Shown: piece by piece, positions 61,698-64,000 of the stretch
Layout: each line of letters starts with the position of its first letter
Numbering within the stretch: position 1 is the first letter of the stretch
NCBI RefSeq assembly: GCF_046630445.1
Contig: NC_092335.1
Location: forward strand, 370,001 to 434,000
DNA length: 64,000 bases
Direction: 5' to 3'
Origin: Rutidosis leptorrhynchoides
Taxonomy: Eukaryota > Streptophyta > Magnoliopsida > Asterales > Asteraceae
The notes under the pieces: generated by a model
What the model was told of the DNA's origin: nothing
Databases searched by the model: none
What the model saw: only the letters and a program-made list of their open reading frames with translations
Made by a program: the position numbers and the translations under genes

Positions 61698-64000
61698 TGT
61701 AGTGACCCGAACTTTTCCATGTTTATATATATTAATTGAGATTGATATTTACATGATTAAATGTTTCCAACATGTTAAGCAATCAAACTTGTTAAGACTT
61801 GATTAATTGAAATATGTTTCATATAGACAATTGACCACCCAAGTTGACCGGTGATTCACAAACGTTAAAACTTGTAAAAACTATACGATGACATATATAT
61901 GGTTATATATATAGTTAACATGTTTTTATTATAAGTATGTATCTTATTAGGTATTTTAACAATGAGTTATATACATAAAAATGAGACTATTAATTTAAGA
62001 AACTCGAAAACGATATATATAACGATTATCGTTATAACAACGTCTTACTAGGTACATATGAATCATATTAAGATATTGATACACTTGGTTAATTATGTTA
62101 AATGATAAGTAAATATATTATTAAGTGTATTAACAATGAAATACATATGTAAAAATAAGACTACTAACTTAATGATTTCGAAACGAGACATATATGTAAC
62201 GATTATCGTTGTAACGACATTTAACTGTATATACATCATACTAAGATATATTATATATCATAATATCATGATAATATAACAATTTAACATCTCATTTGTT
62301 ATAATAAACAATGGGTTAACAACATTCAACAAGATCGTTAACCTAAAGGTTTCAAAACAACATTTACATGTAACGACTAACGATGGCTTAACGACTCAGT
62401 TAAAATGTATATACATGTAGTGTTTTAATATGTATTCATACACTTTTGAAAGACTTCAAGACACTTATCAAAATACTTCGACTTAACAAAAATGCTTACA
62501 ATTACATCCTCGTTCAGTTTCATCAACAATTCTACTCGTATGCACCCGTATTCGTACTCGTACAATACACAGCTTTTAGATGTATGAACTATTGGTATAT
62601 ACACTCCAATGATCAGCTCTTAGCAGCCCATGTGAGTCACCTAACACATGTGGGAACCATCATTTGTCAACTAGCATGAAATATCTCATAAAATTACAAA
62701 AATATGAGTAATCATTCATGACTTATTTACATGAAAACAAAATTACATATCCTTTATATCTAATCCATACACCAACGACCAAAAACACCTACAAACACTT
62801 TCATTCTTCAATTTTCTTCATCTAATTGATCTCTCTCAAGTTCTATCTTCAAGTTCTAAGTGTTCTTCATATATTCTACAAGTTCTAGTTACATAAAATC
62901 AAGAATACTTTCAAGTTTGCTAGCTCACTTCCAATCTTGTAAGGTGATCATCTAACCTCAAGAAATCTTTGTTTCTTACAGTAGGTTATCATTCTAATAC
63001 AAGGTAATAATCATATTCAAACTTTGGTTCAATTTCTATAACTATAACAATCTTATTTCAAGTGATGATCTTACTTGAACTTGTTTTCGTGTCATGATTC
63101 TGCTTCAAGAACTTCGAGCCATCCAAGGATCCGTTGAAGCTAGATCCATTTTTTTCTTTTCCAGTAGGTTTATCCAAGGAACTTAAGGTAGTAATGATGT
63201 TCATAACATCATTTGATTCATACATATAAAGCAATCTTATTCGAAGGTTTAAACTTGTAATCACTAGAACATAGTTTAGTTAATTCTAACCTTGTTCGCA
63301 AACAAAAGTTAATCCTTCTAACTTGACTTTTAAAATCAACTAAACACATGTTCTATATCTATATGATATGCTAACTTAATGATTTAAAACCTGGAAACAC
63401 GAAAAACACCGTAAAACCGGATTTACGCCGTCGTAGTAACACCGCGGGCTGTTTTGGGTTAGTTAATTAAAAACTATGATAAACTTTGATTTAAAAGTTG
63501 TTATTCTGAGAAAATGATTTTTATTATGAACATGAAACTATATCCAAAAATTATGGTTAAACTCAAAGTGGAAGTATGTTTTCTAAAATGGTCATCTAGA
63601 CGTCGTTCTTTCGACTGAAATGACTACCTTTACAAAAATGACTTGTAACTTATTTTTCTGACTATAAACCTATACTTTTTCTGTTTAGATTCATAAAATA
63701 GAGTTCAATATGAAACCATAGCAATTTGATTCACTCAAAACGGATTTAAAATGAAGAAGTTATGGGTAAAACAAGATTGGATAATTTTTCTCATTTTAGC
63801 TACGTGAAAATTGGTAACAAATCTATTCCAACCATAACTTAATCAACTTGTATTGTATATTATGTAATCTTGAGATACCATAGACACGTATACAATGTTT
63901 CGACCTATCATGTCGACACATCTATATATATTTCGGAACAACCATAGACACTCTATATGTGAATGTTGGAGTTAGCTATACAGGGTTGAGGTTGATTCCA
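61698..64000 (+). mobile_element. Element H, D-type LTR, truncated by the window end
   Basis: TGTAGTGACCCGAACTTTTC starts a plus-strand copy of the D LTR, clearly diverged from it by many small indels and substitutions. The visible 2303 bp cover most of a 3.25-kb LTR. Whether a coding interior follows is outside the window. Confidence 0.88.

Overview
This window looks like nuclear DNA of a flowering plant, probably a eudicot. The evidence is a host gene with GT-AG introns that matches plant ATG13, plant-type Ty3/gypsy (Tekay-like chromovirus) retrotransposons primed by initiator tRNA-Met, several plant DNA transposons, and AT-rich DNA full of (TA)n and (TAA/TTA)n microsatellites. The F-box subfamily seen at 39 kb hints at Asteraceae, but this is only an inference.

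Layout. (1) 1-7,176: one host gene on the minus strand, ATG13 (autophagy initiation; coding exons 6605-5046, 4930-4746 and 714-360, with exact phase). Its 4-kb second intron holds three foldback elements in alternating orientation, and its HORMA region carries 25 uninterrupted CAT codons (His). (2) 7,177-9,147: a Mutator-like foldback element with a 9-bp TSD, a Tourist-like MITE with TTA TSD, and unassigned DNA. (3) 9,148-29,482: LTR element A (TSD CATAT, plus strand), without gag-pol, hosting a hAT-like MITE and a very young LTR element B (17,185-27,569, minus strand, TSD CCATG). (4) 29,923-64,000: an LTR of element C, broken up by three insertions. D (30,991-43,943) is a Tekay-like element with gag-pol. 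E (45,372-60,056) is a relative of A, and it hosts solo LTR F (50,337-55,866), which hosts solo LTR G (50,931-52,801). H (61,698 to the window end) is a second D-type LTR. The nest C>E>F>G is four layers deep.

How the parts fit. A, B and E lack gag-pol. They carry (i) a conserved short ORF beginning MDPVSSSN, (ii) a decayed fragment of a host poly(A)-binding protein gene, and (iii) PBS, leader and PPT sequences very like those of D. D has gag, protease, RT, RNase H, integrase and chromodomain, and in addition an acidic ORF and an F-box-like gene upstream of gag. D itself is dead: it has a TAG in the protease D-x-G motif, a TAG at a normally Trp codon in the integrase finger, and Asp-to-Asn in the RT YxDD box. 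The plausible picture is an autonomous/non-autonomous partnership that captures host genes. LTR-level features shared by several of these elements are conserved splice sites in the leader, paired GATCG-centred palindromes with centres 32 bp apart, a second internal PPT-like hairpin, and hairpins next to the PBS. The splice sites, palindrome pair and internal PPT-like hairpin are the most novel signals here. No CRISPR, rRNA or functional tRNA gene was seen.
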